Below are positions 10,375 through 20,655 of a stretch of DNA of 23,983 nucleotides, piece after piece. The position numbers and the translations under genes are program-made. Source of the DNA: Mucidula mucida (lineage: Eukaryota > Basidiomycota > Agaricomycetes > Agaricales > Physalacriaceae); the NCBI GenBank assembly GCA_015501055.1, contig JADNYV010000522.1, positions 1 to 23,983 of the forward strand, written 5' to 3'. Each line of letters begins with the position of its first letter. The stretch's first letter is position 1. The notes below the pieces were generated by a model, which saw nothing but the letters and a program-made list of their open reading frames with translations, searched no databases and was not told the origin of the DNA.

Positions 10375-12804
10375 CTACATCAAATCAAACGCAAACCCCT
10401 GCACCTCCACCTTACTCTCTTCTCCTCCTCCTTCCACTTCCTCTACTCCCGTATACTCATGCTGCTGTACCGTATCCGCATCATCCTCACCATCAACAAC
10501 CACATCCTCCCCTTCCACACCCCTTTCCCACTCCGCCCACCCATCCTTCTCCTCCTCATCAGGATACACCACAACCCTCATACCCTCCCACGACGCGCCC
10601 AGCCACACCGCATACTCCCGACTCCCCGGCGCAATCCTCACAGTATCCACCGCCGGCCACGCCGGCAGCACGCTCAACACCATCTGCCACAGCGCACGCT
10701 CCCTCTCCCTCTCCGCCCTCTCCAAACCCTCAGCCTCCTCCGCCTGACGTCGTTTCTGCGCCGCAGTTTGCGCCACCTCAACCTTGGCGGAGGACACCAT
10801 CTCCTGCACACCCAGCTCTCGGACGCCACCAAACTCCTTCGCCGCCACCCGGAGCACCTTGTCCCTCGTCCGCTTGTCAAGCGCACGACCAAACACCAGG
10901 TGTAGCACCCGCAGTGTGCTCCCCCCTTCGTCCTTTTGTGGAAACGTAAAAGTCAAAGGACCGCCTTCCTTGGCCTTTTTGGGTGGTTCTACAGGGGAAG
11001 GACTCGCAAAGTGCTGCCGGTCCGTCGCGTCGCGTACAACGCGCCACAGAGCAGCAGGCTTGAACCCAGCGTATAGCGGTGTAGTAAGCGTCACAGTGAG
11101 CTGTACAAGTGGTCGGGGACGCTAGGAAACGATGAGACAAGAACTTGCTGGACTGGAGATAATAATTCTTACCTGGCACAGGGCCATCACAATCGCGGGT
11201 GGTGCATGCAAGTGCGTCAAATGCGGAAGAAGCGCCGACGAATGTAGCTTCTCATGCAGCGCAAGCGAAGGCACAGGCGACGTCGGTGTCGTAGGGCTAC
11301 CACTCGGACGTGGAACCAACAATGTCGACCTCCTCTCTCCTCCCGCCGGCTGTGTAAACAACGTCTGATCCTTCAGCCCAGGCGGATACTCCGGCCCCAG
11401 AGGACTCGTTGGCGCCGTCGCCCAGCTCGCCCGCCCATCGCTCAACGCAGGACTCGTAGGTACTCCCTCCCCATTGTCTTCACTCAAATCCACCGCCTCC
11501 TCCACCAGTAAAGGCCATTTCACCTCCACGACATTCACCATCCCATCTAACCACCGTATCACCGCCGCCCACTCGTCCTTTCCCAACATCACGCCTCCTT
11601 CATCGCCGCCGTCCCCATTCCCAAACATAACCCGTCGCAAACCAAACGCCGAATGGCCCTGCATAACCCGCGCATCAAACGTCGGAATCTGAAGCTCTTC
11701 GAGATGCACCATGAGCGGGATCATGCGCTCCAGCGATAGCCGCCAGTTCAGCGCCGCCGATGGCGTGTAGTAGCTCCCTCTGAACGCACTTGGATCCCAG
11801 GAACTGAGTTCCAGCCGCCGTACCAACTCTGCTTTGCCTGGACGAAGCGCAGCACTTGGTGGATCCTCCAGTACACTGTATAACGCAGCATCCGCGAAGG
11901 GCCGTAGAACGCTGGATACGCGCGCGACATTCGCAAGAGCGGTTGTTGAAAGGTATGTACGCGAGATCAGGGTACGCAGAAGGGACGGCGGCAGTGTATG
12001 AATCCTCGGTGGAGGCGTCGGTGTGGAACAGACTTTGGGCGTGGTAGTGCGCGATCTAGATGGTGGGGGTGAAGGAGAATGCTTTGGTGTAAGAGAAGGA
12101 AGAGAAGACGGTGGCCGTGGAGGAGTAAAGAACGGTGCAGCAGAAACTGTTCCAGACCGCGTTCTACGCCGTTCATGGGACGGGGGCAGAGGTAGTGGCT
12201 CTCGAGGCGGTGGAGATGTCGGCGGGGAGCCAACCATGGAGTTACGGTGCTCACTGTCTCCACGGATGCTCATCCTAGACTCACTATACACACTAGATCC
12301 GCTCAACTCATCCGTCCCCCCGTGCTCGTCCGTATCGCAGGAGGCACACGCTCACGGGCGATAGCAGGTGCCGCTGGGAGAGGCTTCTCCGTGGCCAATG
12401 AAACAGAATTTCTGCCGGCGGCCGAACTGGGACGCGACTCGCCTGGTTCTGGCATAAAAAATGGGTTAGCGTTTCGTGCTGACGTTGTCCGCTTCAACCC
12501 ATTGCTAGATGTACGCACATTAGTGGAATTCATTGGAAATCATATGGACCACTAACCCAGTCCCACTAATCTCTTTCGTGCGTAATGGACTCGGACTAGG
12601 TGGTTCGCTGGCCGTACTCACCATACTGGCCCTAGGATCGCCCATGAGACTTACTCGAGGACTTGCCGGTACGCGTAATGGACTCGCTAAGGGCGCCTTG
12701 TACGCATACGCTACCTGGACCTCGACCTGCTCGCCATAGTCAGATTCAGAACCCGTGTCGGAGTCCGTCTCCAAGTCCCCGAAGACCGAAGAGTCCTGCG
12801 AGTA

Positions 12805-12836
<32 letters not shown>

Positions 12837-13540
12837 GCTCGATAGGTTGTCGGTAATCAGGAGGCGGTTGGTATGCGTTAGGAGGAGGATGGCGTTCGTA
12901 CTGGTGCGGCTGAGAATGTCCGTTTTGTACGTGGCGTTGCTCTTGTTCTCGCTGCAGCGCCGAATCCTGCGAGTATCTGTACTCCCCGCTCTCTTCCCTC
13001 ACATGGCCCAACGTCATACTGCCCGCTGCTGCCCCACCTCTCATACCTCCATTCCGTGATCTCGTCCCATGACCGCCGCCTCCCCTCGAGGCATTCGTTA
13101 CTCTTGGACTGGGGGCGTCGTCCTCCGTTTCGCTCGTCGATGCAATGGAGCCCATACTCATATCCATATCTCCCAAGCCACTGGGGCGGCGGATCTCACC
13201 TACGCCTTCTTCGTCCTCCACATCTTCCTCGGTCTCGTCTATGTCTCCGTGAGAGTGGTGAGATCCGTCTTCGTTGGAGTGATGCGAAAATGCAGATGTG
13301 GGCCGTGCGAAGACTTTGGAGACGCGTTTCATGATACTGCTGCTAGGCGCGCGCTATCAACATAGCAGGTTAGTATAGGGCGGCAGAAAGAAGCCAAGTC
13401 AAAGATGCACGCCACGGAACAAGTCCGTGTAAGGTGCAAGAAATAATGGGAGAAGAACTCACAGGACTGCCTTCTATGCCCGCACCGCGCTTGCGGCCCA
13501 CGCTCCCCACTCGCGCGTCTGTCGATGTACGTCGAAACAT
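10375..13540 (-). CDS. Large, mostly disordered protein with His11 tract and F-box-like segment, about 951 aa
   Basis: Five exons in my reconstruction: 13463-13540, 12557-13353, 12356-12504, 11173-12257 and 10375-11121. Intron 1 (109 nt) has GTGAGT, TACTAAC and GATAG signals and joins MFRRTSTDARVGSVGRKRG to the long second exon in frame. Introns 2 (52 nt) and 4 (51 nt) are clean. Intron 3 (98 nt, GTGAGC donor) is the weak point, because its acceptor was chosen only to fit the frame. The first 450 residues are low complexity: acidic and Ser-rich, an 11-His run, and Pro/Ser blocks such as PPTSPPPREPLPLPPSHER. Then LPPSLLRTLISRTYLSTTAL followed by VSSVLRPFADAALYSVL has F-box spacing. The C-terminal third is a mixed domain with an Ala/Glu-rich coiled-coil-like helix (QKRRQAEEAEGLERAERER). 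If the F-box is real it would be a ubiquitin-ligase adaptor; this is inference. It is transcribed away from the DUF6533 gene. Confidence 0.75.
12805..12837 (-). repeat. Trinucleotide tract encoding eleven histidines
   Basis: On the plus strand six ATG units are followed by five GTG units; read on the minus strand they encode His11 inside exon 2 of the disordered protein. Two synonymous blocks (CAC x5 then CAT x6) suggest slippage expansion in two steps. Confidence 0.9.
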
Positions 13541-15290
13541 CCTGGTACAAGCGCCTGATTGATGGGTACGTCCGTGACTGCTCTTCCGGTGAATATATGC
13601 GTAGTATATCGCGATCCTGCAGGCGCCCGTCAGTATGGACAGGTAATCTAAGTGGTACAGCGTGGACGCACCTATATGCAAAAATATGGAACAATGTATG
13701 CGTGTAATGTGCTCGGTGGAAGGCGTAGATACAAGGGTATGCCTTTTCCAGCTGGAGATGTTAGCATGTAGCTGGAATAACATTTGGCGCAGGACGCACT
13801 AAAAAGTGGTATTAGAGTCTGCCTAGTGAGCTCGGAATTGCGAATTGCTTCGACGTTTAGGTGTGGTATAGTCAAGTAGCTATGGTATAGGCCGGGGTAA
13901 TGGAGCAACTAGGAGCCTGTCGCATCCGTTAGCAGCATTCGATTATATGCGTTCCATAACGCACCCGTTATATATAATGCGCGCTGATTGGTAGTTTTGC
14001 TGTAATTGCGTGTATGAGACGTCTTGTCCGGGTCGTATATGGGCGCGTGAGGAACCAGTAGGTGGTAAGCGATTGAACCCGGTACGCTAGCCCAACCCCA
14101 GATAGCACAAATCTGGTAGGCACTGTGATGGTAACCAGTCTCCGTAAGGTCGTCCTAGAACAGTCCGTTCGGGTGGTCCTTGTCCAGAGTCAAGTCCGAC
14201 GTCGCCGTCGCCCACAAGCCAAACGCAGGAGAGAAGGAAGAGGAAGGAAAGACGGCACAATGAAAAACTTCCACGCACCCTGCAAGCATCAGGGCTGTCG
14301 TCTTCGGAGGTCCTTGACGTAATTTGTAGAGCGCGATCATGACACGTGCGGATGTGGGATGTGATCGACATCTCGTCGCTATGGGGATCCGCCGCCGCCT
14401 AAATCAACTTGATACACGACTCTCACGGAGAGCATATCGACAACATTAGAGAAGCAGCAGCTTTGAAGATCAGCACAATAGCGACAATATTGCAAGGGCT
14501 TCCGTCGTGTGGCGTGCCACCTTATCAGCTTCTCCACTTCCTCGTTCATATGAGACGTATTTGGCACATGAGCGAGACGTGTTACTCACAGTGCGCCCAC
14601 CAGAGGACTTGCTGTTCCACCAACGCGACTAGCTCCTTCTATCTGACCGTCAAGCCGACGCGTATTAGCCGGAGAAAAGCAAACTCCTTCCTTGCCAATT
14701 GCTTCTTCAGAGGTATTTTAAAGAGGTTATATTGCACGTTATCCTCTTCCAGCCGGCCAAATTACTCTCAAGTTCATTTCATTTCAGAAGCAGCTTCAAG
14801 GTAATGTGAGTGACGTTCAGGTTCCACAAGGTGAGTAGACTCTTCGATGGTTCACTGCGCTGACATTTCGACCAGTAGATGAGCCAGTAGATGAGCTGTC
14901 ATCCGCATCCCACGGGGAGTGATAGACACAAAAAGTGGTGCCCTGCGTCTTCTTTCACAATTGACTGACAGTCGATGCAATGTCCAGAAACAAACTGTAG
15001 ATGACAAGTCTTCGTCATGCTAAGCCATTGAGTTCGCGTCCACTTTCGTTGTAATTGTACAGTCAAATGCTACGCATTAGATTCCTGTCTCATTCCAATG
15101 GGACACAACACCGACTCCAGGTGGCGCAACGGCGGCCTGCGGCCGAGACCCTGAGATTTCGCGCCTAGGCCGATCATTGTCGATCCGTCAAATTGCCTTA
15201 CTCACCACTTGCCCTCCAAAGCGCTCACCACACACACCTCAACGCGGATACACGCACCCACCGCATCGCATCGCATACACACCTCTAGCC
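13541..15290. other. Divergent intergenic region, no confident gene
   Basis: About 1.9 kb separates the minus-strand disordered-protein gene from the plus-strand DUF6533 gene. A TATATATAA stretch (near 13970) and a reversed CCAAT (GATTGG near 13987) could serve the minus-strand gene, although they are about 430 bases from its ATG. A 131-codon plus-strand frame at 14409-14804 has a Leu/Ile-rich start but no recognised domain and I do not call it. Confidence 0.4.
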
Positions 15291-15296
15291 ATGTAA
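15291..15296 (+). promoter_or_regulatory. Start-stop element (ATGTAA) or 5'-leader splice donor upstream of the DUF6533 gene
   Basis: ATG immediately followed by TAA lies 167 bases before the DUF6533 start, in a region of CGCAT repeats that looks like a leader. The same bases contain GTAAGC, a good 5' splice site. Either a minimal upstream ORF or a leader intron is possible; transcript data would decide. Confidence 0.3.
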
Positions 15297-15462
15297 GCGC
15301 AAGCCGGAACGACGCCAAAATCGCTCCCGCCCTGAACGCCCCCATCACGTTTGAAATTCCGGCGCGTGCAAAAGCTAGCTAGCCGCTGTCATCATCCTTG
15401 ACATCGAACCACCACCCCCACCACTTTCCCCCCCTCCCTCCCGCCTCTCCGGCTCGTTCTGG

Positions 15463-17160
15463 ATGAACGACTCGGAGGACCTGCTCAACCACCAAGCCAC
15501 GCGCGTGCGTAATCCAAAATACCTCCCTTAACCCTCCCCTTGTTCATTTCTACTATCGCAGTTTGCATTTGGTTGGTGTTCTGAACCTCCATCACGCCCC
15601 CGCTGACATTACTGATCAGTCGCCGGCCTCACGATTCTGGTATACGACATCGTGCTCACGCTCGCCGCAGAAATCACGTGTGTATGGGGACATCGGTGGT
15701 CCTTGGGCAAGGCGCTCTTTCTCCTGGTACGCGTCGTCATATTCCGAGTCCACCGGCATAATATTCATCTCGTTTAAAGAATCGGTATATCCCCCCGATT
15801 GTACTCGCTTTCAACTTGTACTGTGCGCGACTCGTCTTCTCCATCCCTTCAATCCGCTTTTAACTTAGAGCCTACTGTTAGCCGCTCTCTGCGTTCCATC
15901 TGCTGATTTAAATGTACGCCAGCCCCCCGACCTCAACTCTGCGAACTAATCATCTTCGGCAGTTGTACTATGGCTCTCTCCTCCTCGTTTCTATTCTTCG
16001 ACTAAGCAGGTCTACAACAGCTGCCATACGTACTTTGTAATATCCGCCGTATTCAACATCCTATGCATCGCGATTGTTCAAGGTGCGCGCTCTGCTCTGC
16101 CTTCCTTTCGTAGAAAACCACCATATAACTGCGCTCTAGTGATTCTCGCACTGCGCACATACGCGTTATATCTATCCAACTTCGCATTGCTCCTCTCACT
16201 CATGCTTTTGCCCACCCTCCTCGTAATGGGCCTCGGAGTCTGGATGTACGTCCACTGGGTCGTTGGTACGCGTCTTCCACCTTCTCGCGTTGTACTAGCT
16301 ACTCATGACATTTCAGTCGATCCTATCACCACAAGCAGCGCGAGCGGCGACCCGGGCTGCTTTAATGTCCATTGCACGGGAGACGCAATGATGTGTCGCG
16401 CCGTATGGATCATCATGAACTGTTATAATGTCGCGTTTGATAGCGGTGGGTCCTTCCTTCTCCTCCTCCTCTATGTCTTCAGTGCCGAACGCCATCATAG
16501 GAATACTCGCCCTCACGATATTCAAATACTTCCAAATTCACAAGCTGCGGAATGAGAGCCACGCACATCTAGAGCCGGAGCTCGGACGCGTGCTTGCCGC
16601 GTTTGAGTCAACGTTCTTGAAGACGTTATTCCAAGATGGTACGGACGGATACTCCTTCCTTACTTTCCGACATCACAAACTCATTTGATCTACTAGGATT
16701 CCTCTTCTACGCTGGTTCGTTACATCTCTCTTCACCTATACAACTAATCTAATGCAATAAACACGACACAGCTATAGCCGGTACGCGTTACAGTCTCCTT
16801 CCGCCCATTTAATATAACTAACCACTCCCAGGCATCGCAATAGCCGACATCACACTAATGTCTCTCGCGCCGTCCTCGCTTATGCACGTACTCGCCGGGT
16901 CCGTCCCTCTCCGTCCCTCTCGTGATCCTTCTTGTCAACACATATTCCACAGTCCCACTCAAGCTTTACGCTCAACGTTATGTTCCCGGTACGCTGTTGC
17001 CCCCGTTTTCTATCACCACTGAAGCGATGACATACACAGACTCTTCCTAAACCTACGCCTCTCCCATCAAGAGCCCCGCAGTCTACCATCATTGGGCTCA
17101 TCGACGTATCTGCCGTTTGAGCCTATAACGTTTTCGAGTAGGAGCGGACGAGGGAAGTAG
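15463..17160 (+). CDS. DUF6533-type seven-helix membrane protein, 322 aa, 14 exons
   Basis: Exons: 15463-15504, 15562-15571, 15620-15726, 15780-15822, 15882-15913, 16010-16082, 16140-16265, 16317-16445, 16483-16638, 16697-16714, 16772-16780, 16832-16898, 16953-16988, 17040-17160. All phases agree and the sum is 969 nt. The N-terminus (MNDSEDLLNHQATR) leads into VAGLTILVYDIVLTLAAEIT, then VWGHRWSLGKALFLLNRY, the DUF6533 signature. Further membrane segments include VISAVFNILCIAIVQVILAL before LRTYALY, FALLLSLMLLPTLLVMGLGV, AIIGILALTIFKYF and IAGIAIADITLMSL. A Cys-containing loop (residues 145-160) lies between helices 4 and 5. The C-terminal LRSTLCSRLFLNLRLS and a short Ser-rich tail also fit the family. 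Its function is unknown; a sensor or receptor-like role is often guessed. A CT-rich stretch precedes the ATG. Exons 2 (10 nt) and 11 (9 nt) are microexons. The 37-nt intron 8 and 96-nt intron 5 are the least certain. Confidence 0.85.
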
Positions 17161-17688
17161 CACAGAGACGGGCTTATTGTTGCGTGTTTGGTAGAGCGCA
17201 AAGTTCTCGGTCTTTATCATCGACAGCTAGAAATGCCATTCACTTGTCCGACCCATTGACTTAGGTAACGTAGTATACGAGCCGGGTTGGCCATAGACGA
17301 TCGAAAGAAAAGCGTAGCATCACGTGACATTGTCATCCTCCACCATGAGCAAATTGCAGAACACGTACCGACTGCTCAGCAGCTAGTGGATCATGTACTG
17401 CCTTCGAGTGCGGTTCGGGGAATTCCTGATTTCCTACCCGCGTATACACTTAGTTTGAGTAAGATTCAGGCACGCTATAAAGCGTAGTGCATTTCGAAGA
17501 AAGTGCACCCTCCCAGCCAGAATCTCTGACTCCCTGCCGAATATCGACTATCCCTTGTTTGAAGGCTCGAGGATCAGGGGTAATCAAGTTCACCTAGCAA
17601 CATCCTCGGTTGTCCATGCCCTAAGTAATGCCTCTTGTTCTTTAGGCGCCGTCTATTGTTATTCCCACCACAGCCTTGGACCCTGCTC
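17161..17688. other. Intergenic, 3' of the DUF6533 gene
   Basis: Holds a 66-codon frame (17287-17487) with no recognised features. Probably 3' UTR and upstream region of the next gene. Confidence 0.4.
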
Positions 17689-17820
17689 CTTTAAATAGGC
17701 ATCGTCGGATCTGCATATCTACGCCGTTCCCTCCCCTTCCCTTGACCTCCTTGACCTTCTTCCCTCCACCACTTGAACACACCACTCACTCCCTTTCTTT
17801 CTGCCTAGAAGCGTCAATCG
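17689..17820 (+). promoter_or_regulatory. TATA-like box and CT-rich tract before the leucine-rich gene
   Basis: CTTTAAATAG at about 17690 is followed by a long pyrimidine-rich run (17720-17815), the arrangement typical of fungal core promoters. An ATG at 17832 opens a 12-codon frame ending at 17867; the main ATG is at 17894. CACCTGACAGATTGTAG at 17874-17890 resembles an intron 3' end and would be in phase with an exon from ATG 17832, but the donor would be GTCTTT and the intron 38 nt. Confidence 0.4.
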
Positions 17821-17893
17821 TCTTATTGACGATGGCTGAGGCGAGACCGCCCGTCTTTCTATTCTGAAAATCGCACCTGACAGATTGTAGTAC

Positions 17894-19333
17894 ATGCATT
17901 TAGGTGCTATCCCAGAAACCACCCGTCGTCTAGCCATAGAAAGTGTCGCCAATAATCGAGTACGCGCACGTACCTTCGACGCTATCAATTGGCTGTACAT
18001 CGACTCGCAAGAGCCATACTCGGACAAGTCTCCCAGTCGACTGCTCAGAGACCTTCTTATCGGGCCTTGGCTCGACGTCGATGCTGCTCTTCAAGATCTG
18101 TTGACCAATCATCAGCAGAACCCTACCTTAACGGACTATCCAAGAACCCTCCTACTCGAGGATTGGCTCGAATACCAGATCGCACCCATACTACCGTGGC
18201 TCAGAGATTTGACCGTGCTTGTCCTCTCCGGGCTCGATTTCAACCAGCTCTCTCCTCAACACAAAAGGCAGTTTTGGCACCCTCTTGATAGATGCACATT
18301 CGAGCTCCGCAGGCTCGAGATAGTCAACTGCGCTTTCACCGTCGACCAGTTCACTTGGGTCATATGTCTCTTCGCGAAAAACCGCATAGACAATCTGAGG
18401 ATCCACAATGTCCATTTCCAATCCTCCGGCCCTTGGGTTCCTCACTTTGCAGTTCGGAACTCCGCTAGGGAGGCCTTGCGAGTTGACAAGTTCTATGTTG
18501 GCGTCGACTCCCCCGACCCCCAGAAGACTGTGATGGTCCTCAGCGCCTTGGGAAATTTGCCATTGTCTTACCTTTGTACATGTCAATTCATCTTCCAGAC
18601 AAGGTCAATCATGCCCGATGTCGTAACCTCACTCAATGAATTCTTATCTGCCCAAGGGAGCGCCATCAAAACATTGACCTTTCAAGTTCCTCGCAACGTT
18701 GTGGGTATGCCGAACACTCTTCACATTGGGCCTTGACTGACGACTTCACTAGTCGGAAACCCCGGCAGCCCCTTCCTCGGAAAGTCACTTCGACTGTATG
18801 GGCTGGACAAGTTTCTTTTCGAATGTCCCATCAAGAAGGGAGTCTGGGACGAATATCTATTGCAATTGTACTTGAACACGTTGACGCACTACGGCAGTAG
18901 CGGCTTGAAAACGATCCGCATCTCGCTGTTTTGCATTTTCGATTCCTGGCAAGCTTTCCAGATGACCAACAACAGCGTGTTCCCTTTTCATGCCCATCCT
19001 ATATGGGAGGACATCGAGTCGCTGATTGCGGCAAGGAAGGACATCGAGCTTTTAGTCATTTCCATTGGGTGGTGTTCAATGGAGCATCATGGACGCCCCC
19101 TCGAGAATACTAGTTCCAGCACGCGCAAGTACCGCGGCTACTATCCTGTCACAGTGCACAACGCCAAGATGCGGCACGAGCTTCTTGTTGCCACTATCAG
19201 ACAATTATTCCCGACGATTGTGGCGCGGATTTCAGCCCCTGCGAATCGTTACCACAAACTTGCAGTGGATTTCTTCTGTAATAATACGAAAGTTCCGTGT
19301 TCCATTTCCCCTTTCAAACACCAATTGTTTTGA
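17894..19333 (+). CDS. Leucine-rich, F-box-associated-like protein, 463 aa, 2 exons
   Basis: Exon 1 is 17894-18704 and exon 2 is 18753-19333. The 48-nt intron (GTATGC, TTGACTGAC, CACTAG) removes an in-frame TGA and joins FQVPRNVV to GNPGSPFLGKSLRLYGL. After a short basic N-terminus the protein has LRDLTVLVLSGLDFNQL (about residue 107), LRRLEIVNCAFTVDQF (about 139), a VDKFYVGVD segment, ALGNLPLSYLCTCQF and LKTIRISLFCIFDSW. These are irregular leucine-rich strands like those in the large Agaricomycete family of F-box/LRR hypothetical proteins. No F-box is visible at the N-terminus, so either a first exon is missed or it is an F-box-less member. There is no membrane segment or signal peptide. 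An in-frame TAG two codons before the ATG supports this start unless exon 1 begins upstream. Function unknown. Confidence 0.7.
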
Positions 19334-19756
19334 GAAATGAAAGAGAAGTAAAGAAGAATTTAGGTACCGCTTTGTAAAAGGACGATGTACTACCAAACTG
19401 TAACACCACTACTTATCAGTACACTTTTGAACGAGATGACCTGCCCAAGAGAGAGCCCATACAACATCACACATACGTACAAAATATCGCCCGGCACATC
19501 ACAGTGGAAACTTCTTCTCTTCGTCAACGTCAATTTGTAACTCTCGGTCGCATCGGGAACGAAGGGCTGCACAACAAATGCAAGCCTGGTGACCATTACT
19601 TGTTCTCTTCTTCGCAGAGATGTCAACGAAACAAGTTACTCTCGCTGCCTTGCATTTCCGGCACTGTTGAAACAAGGTCAGCTCGTAATTTTGTAGTCAT
19701 TCCATACAACCTCACCGGTGGCGTCAACGTCTCTCGTTCCCTTTTCACCATCACCT
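19334..19756. other. Between the leucine-rich gene and KGGP copy 2
   Basis: Short frames on both strands. The minus-strand frame reaching into 19680-19740 could be the 3' end of the KGGP copy 2 locus (a frame through EVVWNDYKITS ends at a TGA near 19681), but the frame path is not certain. Confidence 0.35.
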
Positions 19757-20655
19757 TCAGGCGCATGGGGCGAGATAGTGCGCGTAGAGCGCAGTAGCCC
19801 AAGTCCGCAGGCGGAGTATGAGAACGCTGGTAGCCCGATGATGTCGACCGGCTACCATCACTCGAACAGTGTTTGTCCTTGCGCGTGAAGATGACGCTGC
19901 CGTTGCGGTCTTCCTGTAAGGAAGGTTCTGATGTACAGAGGAGTCGGTAGGCGAAGTGCTCGGGGGTTCAGAAGAGGCTATGCTAGTGAGAGATGTAAAC
20001 GACGACACTCTTTTCCTCTTGTTTGAACAATGAACGTGGCTCTTTTTTGACATGTTTTATGGGCCGGGCACTGGTAGTTCTGCCCTGCTCACGAACATGT
20101 ACGCCTTTGCGGGGCCGGAGACTGTGATGCTCTGATTCGTCCGAGGAAATATCGATGACCTCCGGCGGCGGTCTTGGTGGCGGAGACTCTGATGCGCGTT
20201 CGAAGATGCCATCCTTTTCCGCTTGAGCGTCGGCATCGAGTTTCATCTGGGCCAAGGATCCGGGGCCGGTTGGATGCCGCCACTTTCTGCAATCCGCGCG
20301 CAGCGCCTTCCACCGTTGGATAGAACCCTTTGACGCAGACTGCGGGTCATCGAACCGCTGGTATGGCTAGGCTGCGAGGATGTTCATTTGGCGACGAAAC
20401 TCTTCGCTCACGTTATAAAGGATGCGACACAATTGATGTCTTGGAAGACATACAATGAGTTTGTTCAACTTTTCGCAATAGTGATACTTGCGGTCGGCGG
20501 TAAGCGACATGTCCTGTTTGTTCTGGTCCAGCTTGGTAGACCTTGGCCACTGTGCGTCGAGTGTTTTGTACCGATGCGTAGAAGTCAGGTATAGGTCCTC
20601 CTTTGACGAGGAACATAAAAGGCGGGGTACCCAATGAAAACCCGTCGTCAGCCAT
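19757..20655 (-). pseudogene. KGGP-motif family, copy 2, with SUMO-interaction-like motif; probably decayed
   Basis: From ATG 20655 the frame reads MADDGFSLGTPPFMFLVKGG, homologous to copy 1 at 2117. Relative to copy 1 it carries one extra base between about 20565 and 20533. Past that, a neighbouring frame reads STKLDQNKQDMSLTADRKYH and on to LCRILYN. A 45-nt intron (20367-20411: GTGAGC...CCTAG) removes an in-frame TAG and continues as PYQRFDDPQSASKGSIQRWK, a Pro-rich stretch, then EVIDISSDESE (about 20129-20165), which fits a SUMO-interacting motif. Further on the frame changes again at KRKR (NLS-like) into a Ser/Pro-rich region. The family is not recognised. Two frame changes without introns suggest a pseudogene, though the intact blocks are long. 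Alternatively it is a live gene with splicing I have not found. Confidence 0.5.

Noticed and set aside
10332..10949. 205-codon Pro-rich plus-strand frame
   Set aside because: It is the mirror of the acidic, Glu/Val-rich last exon of the minus-strand disordered protein, whose frame joins its neighbours through a clean intron. Composition alone keeps this strand open.
10784..11125. 113-codon plus-strand frame, and similar frames at 11132-12364 and 12805-13365
   Set aside because: Antisense to exons of the same minus-strand gene. Homopolymer Met/Val runs come from the His codon tract.
14060..14110. tRNA-like GATTGAACCCGG string
   Set aside because: It resembles a reversed T-arm, but the flanking bases do not form a T-stem, anticodon arm or acceptor stem.
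14409..14804. 131-codon plus-strand frame in the intergenic region
   Set aside because: No recognised domain, no promoter or intron signals, and composition changes along its length. Left as uncalled.
15563..15868. 101-codon plus-strand frame over the DUF6533 5' exons
   Set aside because: It reads through two introns in the wrong frame; the DUF6533 signature lies in the spliced frame.
18191..18586. 131-codon minus-strand frame
   Set aside because: Antisense to exon 1 of the leucine-rich gene, whose frame and intron are convincing.
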